Under the pieces are notes generated by a model. The model was not told where the DNA came from, did no database searches, and was given only the letters and a program-made list of their open reading frames with translations. Positions 35,501-42,975 of a stretch of 64,000 nucleotides of DNA are shown here, in pieces. The DNA is from Neobacillus sp. DY30 (GTDB taxonomy: Bacteria > Bacillota > Bacilli > Bacillales > Cytobacillaceae): positions 5,028,001 to 5,092,000 of the forward strand of contig NZ_CP126093.1 in the NCBI RefSeq assembly GCF_030123065.1. The letters are read 5' to 3'. Every line of letters starts with the position of its first letter. Within the stretch, counting starts at the first letter, position 1. A program made the position numbers and the translations under genes.

Positions 35501-35961
35501 ATTTATGTTTGGCTGATTTTATTAAATCCGTTGACAGTGGTGAAAAAGATTATGTTGGTTTCTTTACAGTAACGGCTGGAAGAGGAATCCGGGAAAAAGC
35601 AGATCAGTTAAAGGCAGAAGGACGTTTTCTTGAGAGCCATGCTCTGCAAGCTTTAGCGCTTGAAACAGCTGAAGGATTTGCAGAATTAATTCATCGTCAA
35701 ATGCGTGACCGCTGGGGATTCCCTGATCCACTGACGTTTACGATGCAGGATCGTTTTGCTGCTAAGTATCAAGGACAGCGTTTCTCTTTTGGATACCCTG
35801 CATGTCCTGATTTAGAAGATCAGAAGAAACTATTTGCGTTAATTCATCCTGAGGAGATTGGAATCGAATTAACAGAGGGGTGCATGATGGAGCCAGAAGC
35901 TTCCGTGTCGGCCATGGTATTTGCCCATCCTGAGGCAAGATATTTCAATGTTCTAAGATAA
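32512..35961 (+). CDS. metH: cobalamin-dependent methionine synthase
   Basis: Full-length B12-dependent methionine synthase (about 1,149 residues). Modules in order are homocysteine-binding (DGAMGTML, zinc ligands GGCCGTTPDH), folate-binding (GERTNVIGSRKFKRLI), cap plus B12-binding with DVHDIGKN, whose His is the lower cobalt ligand, and the C-terminal AdoMet reactivation domain (SFGYPACPDLEDQ). The start ATG at 32512 has AGGGGGAA ahead of it and lies inside yitJ in another frame. It completes homocysteine to methionine using methyl-THF from the preceding gene. The operon has no B12 riboswitch that I can see. Confidence 0.96.
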   Translation: MSKTPFNEQIHKRILVMDGAMGTMLQQENLTAEDFGGEQYDGCNEYLNLTAPNVIAKIHREYLEAGADIIETNTFGATSIVLDEYNLGFKAYELNKIAAQIAKKETEKISTAEWPRYVAGSMGPTTKTLSVTGGTTFDALTASYEEQAIGLIDGGVDLLLLETSQDMLNVKAGFIGIKNAFSKTGKVLPLIVSGTIEPMGTTLAGQSIDSFYISLEHMNPVAVGLNCATGPEFMQDHIRSLSNLASTAIICYPNAGLPDEEGHYHETPETLAKKLADFAAHGWLNIVGGCCGTTPDHIRAISEEMKKYTPREAQPSDFHMVSGIEPFVYDDPTLRPIMVGERTNVIGSRKFKRLINEGKIEEAAEIARAQVKGGAHVIDICLADPDRDELSDMENFIPEVVKKIKVPLVIDSTDEKVIEKALKYSQGKAIINSINLEDGEERFEAVVPLIHKYGAAVVVGTIDEKGMGVTAEKKLEIAKRSHDILVNKYGLKPQDIIFDPLVFPVGTGDEQYIGSAKATVEGIKLIKEHLPKTQTILGISNVSFGLPPVGREILNSVFLYHCTLAGLDYAIVNTEKLERFASISKEEVQLAEDLLFKTTDETLATFTEFYRGKKKEAKSTIPDMSLEDRLSYYVIEGTKEGLLDDLALALENYPAPLDIINGPLMEGMKEVGRLFNDNQLIVAEVLQSAEVMKAAVSYLEPFMEKGDVSASKGKVILATVKGDVHDIGKNLVDIILSNNGYDVLDLGIKVSPTELVQAIQKEKPDIVGLSGLLVKSAQQMVLTAQDMKEAGISTPILVGGAALSRKFTDTKIAKEYEGLVLYAKDAMTGLSLANQLQSPEEHEKLIAEKNEKLAALDIPRDLPIRSAVSTAVKTRPSVSTEVPVFTPMDTKKHILKTYSLSHIEPYINMQMLIGHHLGVKGKIANLIAAKDEKAIKVKEVVDGLLADAKKENWILPAAVYQFFPAQSDGNKVFIYDPEEPNTIIETFDFPRQDSAPHLCLADFIKSVDSGEKDYVGFFTVTAGRGIREKADQLKAEGRFLESHALQALALETAEGFAELIHRQMRDRWGFPDPLTFTMQDRFAAKYQGQRFSFGYPACPDLEDQKKLFALIHPEEIGIELTEGCMMEPEASVSAMVFAHPEARYFNVLR

Positions 35962-35966
35962 ATGAA

Positions 35967-35993
35967 GTCCGCGGATCAATTCCGCGGATTTTT
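35967..35993 (+). terminator. terminator of the methionine operon
   Basis: TCCGCGGA, a five-base loop, TCCGCGGA and then a T-run directly after the metH stop. Confidence 0.9.
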
Positions 35994-36032
35994 ATATTAC
36001 TCCCAGAAAACCCATTAATAGCAAAGCATACC

Positions 36033-36061
36033 TTGACATTTCACTCTAAAGTCGATATAGT
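36033..36061 (+). promoter_or_regulatory. promoter of the MarR-MFS operon
   Basis: TTGACA (36033-36038), 17 bases, TATAGT (36056-36061). The predicted start of transcription falls inside the first operator palindrome. Confidence 0.75.
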
Positions 36062-36095
36062 TACCTAGGTAAACAAAATGATTACCCAGGTAACT
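36060..36095. promoter_or_regulatory. tandem MarR-type operators
   Basis: TTACCTAGGTAA (36061-36072) is a perfect palindrome and TTACCCAGGTAA (36082-36093) a near copy, 21 bases apart centre to centre, about two helical turns. They sit on the transcription start of the marR-MFS pair, so autorepression by the MarR protein is expected. Confidence 0.7.
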
Positions 36096-36123
36096 ATTTA
36101 TATTATATTTGGAGTGAACACAT

Positions 36124-36537
36124 TTGACCAGCCACGCATTATTCCATACGCTGCATCAACTTTCTCGTCAATTGACCAATAAACTTAATGAAGCTCTAAA
36201 ACCATTTGGATTATATAGTGCCCAATGGTCTGTTCTCTATGTATTACATACCAAAGGCTCACTAACTCAAAAAGAAATCTCTGAGTATTTGTTCGTCGAA
36301 GCGCCTCCAATGACTCGTACCATTCAACGGCTTGTTAAACAAGGGTATGTAAGACAGATACCAGGAAAGGACAAACGGGAGAAGTATATTCAATTAACGG
36401 AGCTAGCAGTAAGTGAATTTCCTAAGTGGGAGCATGCTGTTTCGGAATGTAATCAAACTTTATTAAATCACTTCCCCGAAAGTTCACAACAAGAATTATT
36501 AAAACTGCAAAGTGTTTGGTTAAAACAGCTTTTGTAA
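36124..36537 (+). CDS. MarR-family transcriptional regulator
   Basis: MarR winged-helix regulator of 137 residues. The recognition region reads LTQKEISEYLFVEAPPMTRTI and the wing KDKREKYIQLT. It starts at TTG 36124, with GGAGTG at proper spacing. It directly precedes an MFS exporter gene (14-base gap) and two palindromic operators cover its promoter. The classical arrangement is repression of the pair until a toxic ligand binds the regulator. The ligand is not deducible. Confidence 0.93.
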   Translation: MTSHALFHTLHQLSRQLTNKLNEALKPFGLYSAQWSVLYVLHTKGSLTQKEISEYLFVEAPPMTRTIQRLVKQGYVRQIPGKDKREKYIQLTELAVSEFPKWEHAVSECNQTLLNHFPESSQQELLKLQSVWLKQLL

Positions 36538-36551
36538 AGGAGTGAAAAAAC

Positions 36552-37754
36552 ATGAACAAACCTAAATTATGGACGAGGGATTTTATTAATATTTCCTTGA
36601 GCAACTTTTTCCTATTTTTAACTTTTTATATTTTACTCGTAACTCTGCCTATATACGCATTACAGGAATTTGAAAGCAACGCTTCACAAGCTGGACTCAT
36701 GACAACTGTTTTTTTACTCTCAGCCATTCTTTCACGACCGCTTGCTGGACAATGGCTTGAGCGAGACAGCAATAAAAAAGTGCTTTTAACCGCACTTATT
36801 ATTTTCGCTGCGGCTTCCCTATTATACTTCTTCCCCAAAACAGCAACAGGATTCCTAGTTATTCGTTTATTACACGGAGTGGGCTTTGGTATGGCCACTA
36901 CCGCTGTAGGAGCGATTGTTGCCGACCTCATTCCTAGTTCAAGAAGAGGAGAAGGAATGGGATACTTTGTAATGTCGACAAATATGGCAATGGTTTTAGG
37001 GCCATTTATAGGGTTGACAGCTATCCAGCAATGGGGGGCAAAAACAATGTTCATCCTATCTGTAATTGTGGCCATAGGGGCGCTAATCACTGGCCTCACA
37101 GTGAAGTTATCAAAGACTGAGAAGGCTAAACAGCAGGTTATTCTCCCTGCTTTTTCATTGAAAAACTTTATTGAACCTTCAGCAGTCTCCATTGCTATTG
37201 TTGGTGGTTTTTTAGCCATTGTATATTCTGCACTGCTTTCTTTCGTATCTGTATACGCAAATGAAATCCATGTTTCAGAAGTTTCAAGTCTTTTCTTTGT
37301 TGTATACGCGATTATTTTATTAATATCTAGACCATTTACGGGTAAATGGCTTGATCAATACGGTCCCAATGTGATTGTATTCCCCTCTATTATCATGTTT
37401 GCGATTGGTATGTTTGTATTGAGCCAAAGTGGAGGCGCGATTACTTTCCTTATTTCAGCCGGGATGATTGGCTTAGGATGGGGTACTCTTTTTCCAACCT
37501 TTCAAACAATTGCCATTCAAAATGCCGCTCCTAGAAAACGAGGTTTAGCTACCGCTACTTTTCTATCAATCTATGATACTGGTATAGCATTAGGCTCATT
37601 CTTGATAGGATTAATTGCTGCCAAAATGGACTTTAGTTCCTTGTACTTCCTGTGTTCTTTCTATATTCTTATTGGAGCTGTTCTTTACTATTTCATTCAA
37701 GTGCGTAAGCCAGTAATGAAGAGCCAGCACTATTTAAAAATAAAAGAGCAATAA
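36552..37754 (+). CDS. MFS transporter, probable drug or metabolite exporter
   Basis: Major-facilitator protein of 400 residues with about 12 hydrophobic spans. The loop 2-3 signature is seen as RPLAGQWLERDSNKK, and its repeat in the second half as RPFTGKWLDQYG. GFGMATTAVGAIVADLIP in span 5 resembles the exporter motif of multidrug transporters. It follows marR in the same transcript with a good AAAGGAG. Most likely it extrudes the inducer recognised by MarR; substrate unknown. Confidence 0.9.
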   Translation: MNKPKLWTRDFINISLSNFFLFLTFYILLVTLPIYALQEFESNASQAGLMTTVFLLSAILSRPLAGQWLERDSNKKVLLTALIIFAAASLLYFFPKTATGFLVIRLLHGVGFGMATTAVGAIVADLIPSSRRGEGMGYFVMSTNMAMVLGPFIGLTAIQQWGAKTMFILSVIVAIGALITGLTVKLSKTEKAKQQVILPAFSLKNFIEPSAVSIAIVGGFLAIVYSALLSFVSVYANEIHVSEVSSLFFVVYAIILLISRPFTGKWLDQYGPNVIVFPSIIMFAIGMFVLSQSGGAITFLISAGMIGLGWGTLFPTFQTIAIQNAAPRKRGLATATFLSIYDTGIALGSFLIGLIAAKMDFSSLYFLCSFYILIGAVLYYFIQVRKPVMKSQHYLKIKEQ

Positions 37755-37756
37755 TT

Positions 37757-37790
37757 GACAAGAACCATCATTTACCCGATGGTTCTTGTC
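37757..37790 (+). terminator. stem-loop after the MFS gene
   Basis: GACAAGAACCATC pairs with GATGGTTCTTGTC. The following bases are not a clear T-run, so termination may be incomplete. Confidence 0.6.
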
Positions 37791-37874
37791 TACATTCTGA
37801 GCAGTGATTTTTACTTTTCTGATTTATTAGGTTACACTTTTTTTGTATATTATTTCTGAATGGAGGTTTTTTTC

Positions 37875-38438
37875 ATGTTAGATGTGGTTGTAATTGGTTC
37901 TGGACCAGCCGGAGCAAGTGCTGCTTTATTGACGGCTAAAGCAGGAAAGAAAACTTTGGTGCTTGATAATGATAAGACAGTTACAAAGCGTGCTTGGGTT
38001 GAAAATCATTATGGCGTGATGGAAATCTCTGGACCTGACCTCGTTGAAATTGGTAAGCAGCAGGTAAGTAAATTTGGCGGGGAAATCGTTCAGACTACTG
38101 TTACCAACATTAGCAAAGTTGAACAAGGCTTTAAGGTTGAAACCGAAAACGGAGACTATGAAGCAAAGCATGTAATTGTTGCTACAGGTTTCCTTGTAGA
38201 CCTGGCTGAAAAAGCAGGCTTACGTACAAAGCCTGGTACTGAACCAAGAGTAAAGACAATCCTTGATGTAGATGCGCAAGGTAAAACAAATGTCGATGGT
38301 ATTTGGGCTGCTGGAACTGTGGCTGGTGTGAGCGTACATACCATTGTTACTGCTGGTGATGGTGCGAGAGTTGCCATCAATGTTATTAGCGAATTGAATG
38401 GCGAACGCTATGTAGACCATGATGTATTAAAAGCTTAA
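37875..38438 (+). CDS. single-domain thioredoxin-reductase-like FAD protein
   Basis: A 187-residue flavoprotein-like chain. It starts with the FAD loop VVVIGSGPAGASAA and ends with the second FAD motif GIWAAGTVAG, with ATG at about residue 100. Compared with thioredoxin reductase it lacks the whole inserted NADPH domain and the CxxC pair, so it is roughly half size. The ATG at 37875 has GGAGG seven to eight bases ahead. It is monocistronic, between a stem-loop and a bidirectional terminator. Small FAD-only relatives are known in Bacillaceae; the electron donor and function are not known to me. Confidence 0.82.
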   Translation: MLDVVVIGSGPAGASAALLTAKAGKKTLVLDNDKTVTKRAWVENHYGVMEISGPDLVEIGKQQVSKFGGEIVQTTVTNISKVEQGFKVETENGDYEAKHVIVATGFLVDLAEKAGLRTKPGTEPRVKTILDVDAQGKTNVDGIWAAGTVAGVSVHTIVTAGDGARVAINVISELNGERYVDHDVLKA

Positions 38439-38446
38439 TTCTTTTT

Positions 38447-38485
38447 ATAAAGAAGGGTGTCCTAATTTAAGGACACCTTCTTTAT
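38447..38485. terminator. bidirectional terminator
   Basis: ATAAAGAAGG-GTGTCC pairs with GGACACCTTCTTTAT between two converging genes and overlaps the stop of the leftward one. Confidence 0.8.
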
Positions 38486-38892
38486 ACTTCTAAATCCTTT
38501 CCTTCTTCAACGATATGGAATAGAAGATGGGCTAGATGATGAATCGGTCCATAATCTTCTTCCTCTTCACTTACCTCTTCATTGAATTCAAGATCGTTTA
38601 GATAAAGGGCTGTAAATTCATAAAAATCCTTTAACTGGAAGGAATAGCAGGCTACTGGATCTTCACTGCCATCCTCTCCAGTCGGATCTTCATATTGAAG
38701 AACCATATAGGAAACATCTCCATCTGCATCCTCTGCGTCGAAAAAAACGAAAAAGCCAATATTTGTATCTAAATCAAATAAATGCCTTGTGCCCCCTTCA
38801 GTTGCTTTTTCAAAATCCTCTTGGCTAAGCTTTTGAATCTGCATCGAATCTACATTGTCTTCTTGGTGAAAGCCAACAACAAATGATTTCAT
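38482..38892 (-). CDS. acidic cytosolic protein of unknown function
   Basis: 136-residue, strongly acidic protein with no membrane segment or signal. It contains DAEDADGDVSYMVLQYEDP and an EEVSEEEED stretch before a helical C-terminus (IHHLAHLLFHIVEEGKDLEV). I do not recognise a family. AGGAGGAAGAG precedes the ATG, the coding quality is good, and it is transcribed alone, ending at the bidirectional terminator shared with the FAD protein. It is likely a conserved Bacillaceae hypothetical. Confidence 0.8.
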   Translation of the reverse strand: MKSFVVGFHQEDNVDSMQIQKLSQEDFEKATEGGTRHLFDLDTNIGFFVFFDAEDADGDVSYMVLQYEDPTGEDGSEDPVACYSFQLKDFYEFTALYLNDLEFNEEVSEEEEDYGPIHHLAHLLFHIVEEGKDLEV

Positions 38893-38971
38893 TACTCTTC
38901 CTCCTTGTTAAACCACATATAAACTACTTTACCCCTTATTTATAGTTTTCATTAACATTATGGAAGAAAAT

Positions 38972-39008
38972 AAAAAAATCTCGACAGCAGGCAGCTGTCA
39001 AGATTTTT
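38972..39008 (-). terminator. terminator of the quorum-sensing cassette
   Basis: On the - strand AAAAATCT-t-GACAGC, loop, GCTGTC-g-AGATTTTTTT; it lies directly after the peptide gene. Confidence 0.88.
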
Positions 39009-39013
39009 AAAGA

Positions 39014-39166
39014 TTACCCTACTGGTGGATAAATAGGGTCAGCTTGGGCTTTATTTATTTGAGTCTTTGCGACATCAACCGATGTATTTTGACTGGTAGT
39101 ATCATTCGAAGGTGTTGCAAAAACAAGTATTGAGAGTGAAAATAATAAGATGATTGCTTTTTTCAT
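39014..39166 (-). CDS. exported signalling pro-peptide (NprX/Phr-like)
   Basis: A 50-codon gene. ATG 39166 is preceded by GAGGAGG, which overlaps the regulator's TGA stop, so the two are translationally coupled. The product has a short basic start (MKK), a hydrophobic core (AIILLFSLSILVFA), a polar middle (SNDTTSQNTSVDVAKTQ) and the C-terminus NKAQADPIYPPVG. This is the layout of RRNPP signalling peptides, which are exported, trimmed to a 5-10 residue C-terminal fragment and re-imported to bind the TPR regulator. The mature signal is probably within DPIYPPVG. NprX of the B. cereus group also ends in Val-Gly. A terminator follows immediately. Confidence 0.82.
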   Translation of the reverse strand: MKKAIILLFSLSILVFATPSNDTTSQNTSVDVAKTQINKAQADPIYPPVG

Positions 39167-39177
39167 TTTCTTCCTCC

Positions 39178-40398
39178 TCAAGTAATTTTAGATAGATAAT
39201 TTACTGCTTCAAGATATTTCTCTTGATGATGATAATGCTCAGAAAGCAGTTTGTAAAAATGAATCATATCCTCTTTGTGTTCTTTCGAGCCTTCTAAAAA
39301 GGGAATTACCTTTACCTCTAAAAATTTCATTGCCTTTTCAGGGGAATCCATTTGAAGTAAGTAAAAATCAGCTAAAAGACCTTGTTTTTTTGTGCCAATA
39401 CCTTTGGAAAGTTCCTTAACCTGAAGGAAACATTCCTCTGCTTTCTCCATGTCTGATAATTTATAATAGATTTCACCAATCCCATATAAAGTTACTAAAT
39501 AGTTTTGGTTTTTTATTGTCTGTAAAGATAAACTTTTTTCATAATAGGTTAATGCTTCTTTCACGTTGTTCATCTTATCTTGCAAGTACCCCATATTATG
39601 ATAGATTTGTGGAAGCATCCTTTCTTCCTTTAACAACTCCGCATTTCGAATTAAGTGCTTAAAACAAACCTGTGCTTCCTCATAAATCTTTGAATTTGTA
39701 TAGCTAATACCTAGCAGCATCAAGGTATGAAGTATCCGATAAAAATTATGCTGATTCATAAAAATTTGCAGTGCTGACCTGCCAAAATGTATCGCATGCC
39801 CGGGCTGATCAAGCGCACTCTTGACTAATGCCCAGTGATATAGGAATTCTCCATTCGTTGTTTCATTGTTATTTTCCACAAATAGCTCATCGAATATTTC
39901 ATCAGCTTTTTTATGGTGACCCTTTAATATTAAGGATACAGCATTATAATAGCGAAATAAATACTTCTCATGTTGGGAAAAATTTTTCTTTTGCTTGTAT
40001 AAAATATCTCTTTGAGCATCTGCTTCTGTAAGTAATCCCTTGAATAATAGATACCGATATTTATATAATTCATATGAATACATATGAGCAGAAAACGGAA
40101 TAACATGTTCGATTTCTTTTAAGCTATTAAATATTATTTCTATTTCTTCTCGTAAATAGAAGTTTATTTTCTCTGCAAAGTCCTTGAGAAGGCTTTTTAT
40201 TAACTCCTCTTTTTCTTCCATCTCTTCAAAGCTGACTTCCAGTCTTTCCAACAGTAAGGAAATAGTTTCTTCATTCGCATCTTTTGAATTGTTCTCGATC
40301 TTGCTTAGATGAGGGATAGAGCAAATTCCAGCAGCAAGTTCCTTTTGTGTGATCCCTTTTTGGGTTCTGTAATATTTGATTAATGGTCCAAATTCCAT
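39178..40398 (-). CDS. NprR-like HTH-TPR quorum-sensing regulator
   Basis: A 406-residue RRNPP-type regulator. Residues about 1-60 form a Cro/C1-type HTH (GITQKELAAGICSIPHLSKI) and the rest is a chain of TPR helices, for example YHNMGYLQDKMNNVKEALTY and TLYGIGEIYYKLSDMEKAEE. The length and HTH plus long TPR form fit NprR-type regulators better than PlcR (shorter) or Rap (no HTH). AAAGGTGG precedes the ATG. The peptide gene follows with overlapping signals, and a secreted subtilase gene lies upstream on the same strand, mirroring control of secreted proteases by NprR in B. cereus relatives. A terminator separates it from the protease. Confidence 0.9.
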   Translation of the reverse strand: MEFGPLIKYYRTQKGITQKELAAGICSIPHLSKIENNSKDANEETISLLLERLEVSFEEMEEKEELIKSLLKDFAEKINFYLREEIEIIFNSLKEIEHVIPFSAHMYSYELYKYRYLLFKGLLTEADAQRDILYKQKKNFSQHEKYLFRYYNAVSLILKGHHKKADEIFDELFVENNNETTNGEFLYHWALVKSALDQPGHAIHFGRSALQIFMNQHNFYRILHTLMLLGISYTNSKIYEEAQVCFKHLIRNAELLKEERMLPQIYHNMGYLQDKMNNVKEALTYYEKSLSLQTIKNQNYLVTLYGIGEIYYKLSDMEKAEECFLQVKELSKGIGTKKQGLLADFYLLQMDSPEKAMKFLEVKVIPFLEGSKEHKEDMIHFYKLLSEHYHHQEKYLEAVNYLSKIT

Positions 40399-40506
40399 AT
40401 CACCACCACCTTTAGAAGTTTTTTCCTTTTTCCTATCATTTTATAACATCCAGCCCACCTCTTCCATCTATTTGTTCAGACTATTTTAAAAATTATTAAA
40501 TAGCGT

Positions 40507-40542
40507 AAAAAGCCATCTGTTCGTAATAAACAGATGGCTTTA
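40507..40542 (-). terminator. terminator of the subtilase gene
   Basis: GCCATCTGTT pairs with AACAGATGGC, followed by TTTTTA on the - strand, directly after the protease stop. Confidence 0.85.
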
Positions 40543-40548
40543 TGTTTA

Positions 40549-41814
40549 TTATCTTACTCTAGGAAAACCAAATCCAGAAGCATAATCATCACCAGTTGTT
40601 GCCCCTGTCCCACCTTTAATATCATAAAGTTTTGCACGGTTTTGAAGCTCTTGTCGAAGCTGTGTGTGTGACATTGAAGGACTTTCAGCCCAAATTTTAG
40701 CAGCTAAACCTGATACATGTGGTGTCGCCATTGACGTTCCACTAATTGTGTTGTATGAACCATCATGCCATGTAGATTCAATTGCTCTTCCAGGGGCAGA
40801 GACCTCCACATCACGTTCTTGAATGATATAATCACCATCTGTATTCGGATTTCCTCGAGAAGAGAAATCAGCGACACGATATGTACCGTTTTGCTGAACA
40901 TTTTCTAATGCAGCGACTGCCACAGCATTGACTAATGCTCCCGGATATCCGATTGTATTGCTTGATGGGCCATCATTTCCAGCAGCTGCGATAATTAATA
41001 CTCCTTTACCATAAGCATAATCTACTGCGTTTGAAATAAGGGTGTCTTTTACGCTGGAACCTAGCGACATTGAAATGATAACTTTAGAACCTGTTCTGCC
41101 TGCTTCATCTGCAGCCAAACGAATAGCTGAAGCAATATCATCTGAATAGCCAGAGCCACGGTTATTTAACACCTTGTATGCCCAAAGATCTGCTTCTGGT
41201 GCTACACCATATATTCCTTGTCCAGTGCTGCCGCCATCAGCAAGTACTGTACCAGCTACATGCGTTCCATGACCATTACCATCAGAGCAGCTTCCATCAA
41301 CAAGAGGCGTTTTAGCTTGGGTAAAATCCTTACATTGCTCGACTCTACTTGTTAAATCGGCATGACTAGTATTTGCACCAGTATCAAGGACTGCTACTTT
41401 TATCCCATTGCCTCCAGAGGTTGACTGAATAGCGGAATCATTATATATGGCTTGAATTCCCCATGGTGTTTGATCGCTCGGTTCAGAATTGGTGGAACCA
41501 CCTGGCTTTGCTGCAGCTTCTTTGTTTGGTGCCAGCCGAACTTCTTCTACTTTTTCAATAATTAAATTTTTATTTTTTAATAATGCCTGGTATTGCTTGC
41601 TGTTAACAGTTGTGGTGAAACCCTCTGATCCAAAATCCCAGCGTACCCCAACACTCTTCTTAGCCTGAGCTCTTTCCGCGGATGGTCCTTGAATGATAAC
41701 GCGCAAAGACTCATCCTGACTATTTGGCTGCTGACCAAAGGCACCTGTCGCAAACATGGATACCCCCATTATCAAGCTAAGTACTGACGCTCCTATTACT
41801 TTTCTCTTTTTCAT
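40549..41814 (-). CDS. secreted S8 subtilisin-like serine protease
   Basis: Pre-pro-subtilase of 421 residues. The signal peptide is KKRK followed by a hydrophobic core ending about ATGAFG. The I9-type propeptide runs to about residue 110. The catalytic triad is Asp in VAVLDTGAN (144), His in GNGHGTHVAG (182) and Ser in GTSMATPH (361), with the oxyanion Asn in AAAGNDG. Two cysteines (EQCKDF and GSCSDGN) could form a disulfide, as in some thermostable subtilases. ATG 41814 has AGGGGAG seven bases ahead; ATG 41820 is too close. It lies just upstream of the NprR-like gene, so it may be a quorum-controlled exoprotease. Confidence 0.93.
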   Translation of the reverse strand: MKKRKVIGASVLSLIMGVSMFATGAFGQQPNSQDESLRVIIQGPSAERAQAKKSVGVRWDFGSEGFTTTVNSKQYQALLKNKNLIIEKVEEVRLAPNKEAAAKPGGSTNSEPSDQTPWGIQAIYNDSAIQSTSGGNGIKVAVLDTGANTSHADLTSRVEQCKDFTQAKTPLVDGSCSDGNGHGTHVAGTVLADGGSTGQGIYGVAPEADLWAYKVLNNRGSGYSDDIASAIRLAADEAGRTGSKVIISMSLGSSVKDTLISNAVDYAYGKGVLIIAAAGNDGPSSNTIGYPGALVNAVAVAALENVQQNGTYRVADFSSRGNPNTDGDYIIQERDVEVSAPGRAIESTWHDGSYNTISGTSMATPHVSGLAAKIWAESPSMSHTQLRQELQNRAKLYDIKGGTGATTGDDYASGFGFPRVR

Positions 41815-41986
41815 CCACATTCTCCCCTACTATTAAACTCCAGGCCTGTACCTGTTTCTCTATTTTATTTTGAATTTTCAGAATAAAGAAATGAAAAATG
41901 ACCTAGAAAAGTTGGGAAATTTTTTAACTCTATTAAAATCCGTTCGGAAAAATTATGTTGGTTCACCTATCTAAAAAAGAGCATAA

Positions 41987-42014
41987 AAAACCGTCACTTA
42001 GTAGTGACGGTTTT
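41987..42014 (-). terminator. terminator after corA
   Basis: AAAACCGTCACT pairs with AGTGACGGTTTT around a four-base loop, with a T-run on the - strand. Confidence 0.9.
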
Positions 42015-42017
42015 AGG

Positions 42018-42956
42018 TTAGAAGTATTTCTTTTTCCAAAAAATTAATGCCGTTAAAGTTGATAAGATACATGCAACAGTTATGGAAATCCAGAAAGCAT
42101 GTGGACTATTTTGCAGCGGCAGATCAACATTCATGCCGTAAAAACTAAACACAATTGTAGGAAATGAAAGAATAATTGTGAATGATGTTAAAAATTTCAT
42201 AACAATATTTACGTTATTAGAAATAATAGAAGCGAATGCGTCCATCATCCCGCTAAGGATAGAACTGTATGTCTCAGCCATTTCAATGGCCTGAATTTTT
42301 TCAATCATTACATCTTCAAGTAGATCCTTGTCTTCCTCATACATTTTAATATAACTAAAACGAAGAATTTTATCTAATACCACTTTATTGGATTTTAGGG
42401 AGGTAGTGAAATAGACAAGGCTTTTTTCTAAAGCGAGAAATGCATATAATTCCTTGTTTTTCATCGATTGATGAAGTTCCCGCTCAATTTCATTTGTTCG
42501 TTTATTAATTTGTTTTAGATAACGAAGATAATAGGATGTAATGATAGCGAGAATTTGCAGAGCAAAACGGTTCTTTTTAAAAGTATAAAACTCTTTTATT
42601 TTATTATTCTTAAAAACTTCTAAAATTGGCGTATCCTTTAATGAAACAGTAAGAATACATTCGTCCGTTAAAACAATCCCAATTGGTATAGTTTCATAAA
42701 TCGGAAATCCTGCATCATCGTGTGTAATATAAGGATAATCCACAATAATATAAACCTGGCCGTCTTCACGTTCAATTCTCGGGCGTTCTTCATCATCAAG
42801 GGCGTCTCTTATAAAGTCAACATAGATGTTAGCTTCATCAGCAACCCTGTTAATTTCTTCTTCGGTTGGGGCATACATATTAACCCAGCAGCCTTTTGTA
42901 ATTTTCTCAACCTGTTCAAGTACTTTTGTTTCTGTGCTTTTATAAATCTCCAACAT
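42018..42956 (-). CDS. corA: CorA-family divalent cation transporter
   Basis: CorA magnesium/cobalt channel subunit of 312 residues. A long soluble alpha/beta and helical funnel domain (about 1-250) precedes two C-terminal membrane helices, with the selectivity motif GMN in SFYGMNVDLP between them and a basic tail KKKYF. These proteins form pentamers. AGGAGG lies ahead of the ATG. A possible 38-codon ORF ends 19 bases upstream. I looked for, and did not see, the M-box magnesium riboswitch upstream. Confidence 0.95.
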   Translation of the reverse strand: MLEIYKSTETKVLEQVEKITKGCWVNMYAPTEEEINRVADEANIYVDFIRDALDDEERPRIEREDGQVYIIVDYPYITHDDAGFPIYETIPIGIVLTDECILTVSLKDTPILEVFKNNKIKEFYTFKKNRFALQILAIITSYYLRYLKQINKRTNEIERELHQSMKNKELYAFLALEKSLVYFTTSLKSNKVVLDKILRFSYIKMYEEDKDLLEDVMIEKIQAIEMAETYSSILSGMMDAFASIISNNVNIVMKFLTSFTIILSFPTIVFSFYGMNVDLPLQNSPHAFWISITVACILSTLTALIFWKKKYF

Positions 42957-42975
42957 GATAAAACCTCCTCACTTA

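Noticed and set aside
36626..37219. 197-codon leftward frame inside the MFS gene
   Set aside because: Antisense shadow of a membrane protein gene; composition reflects the opposite strand.
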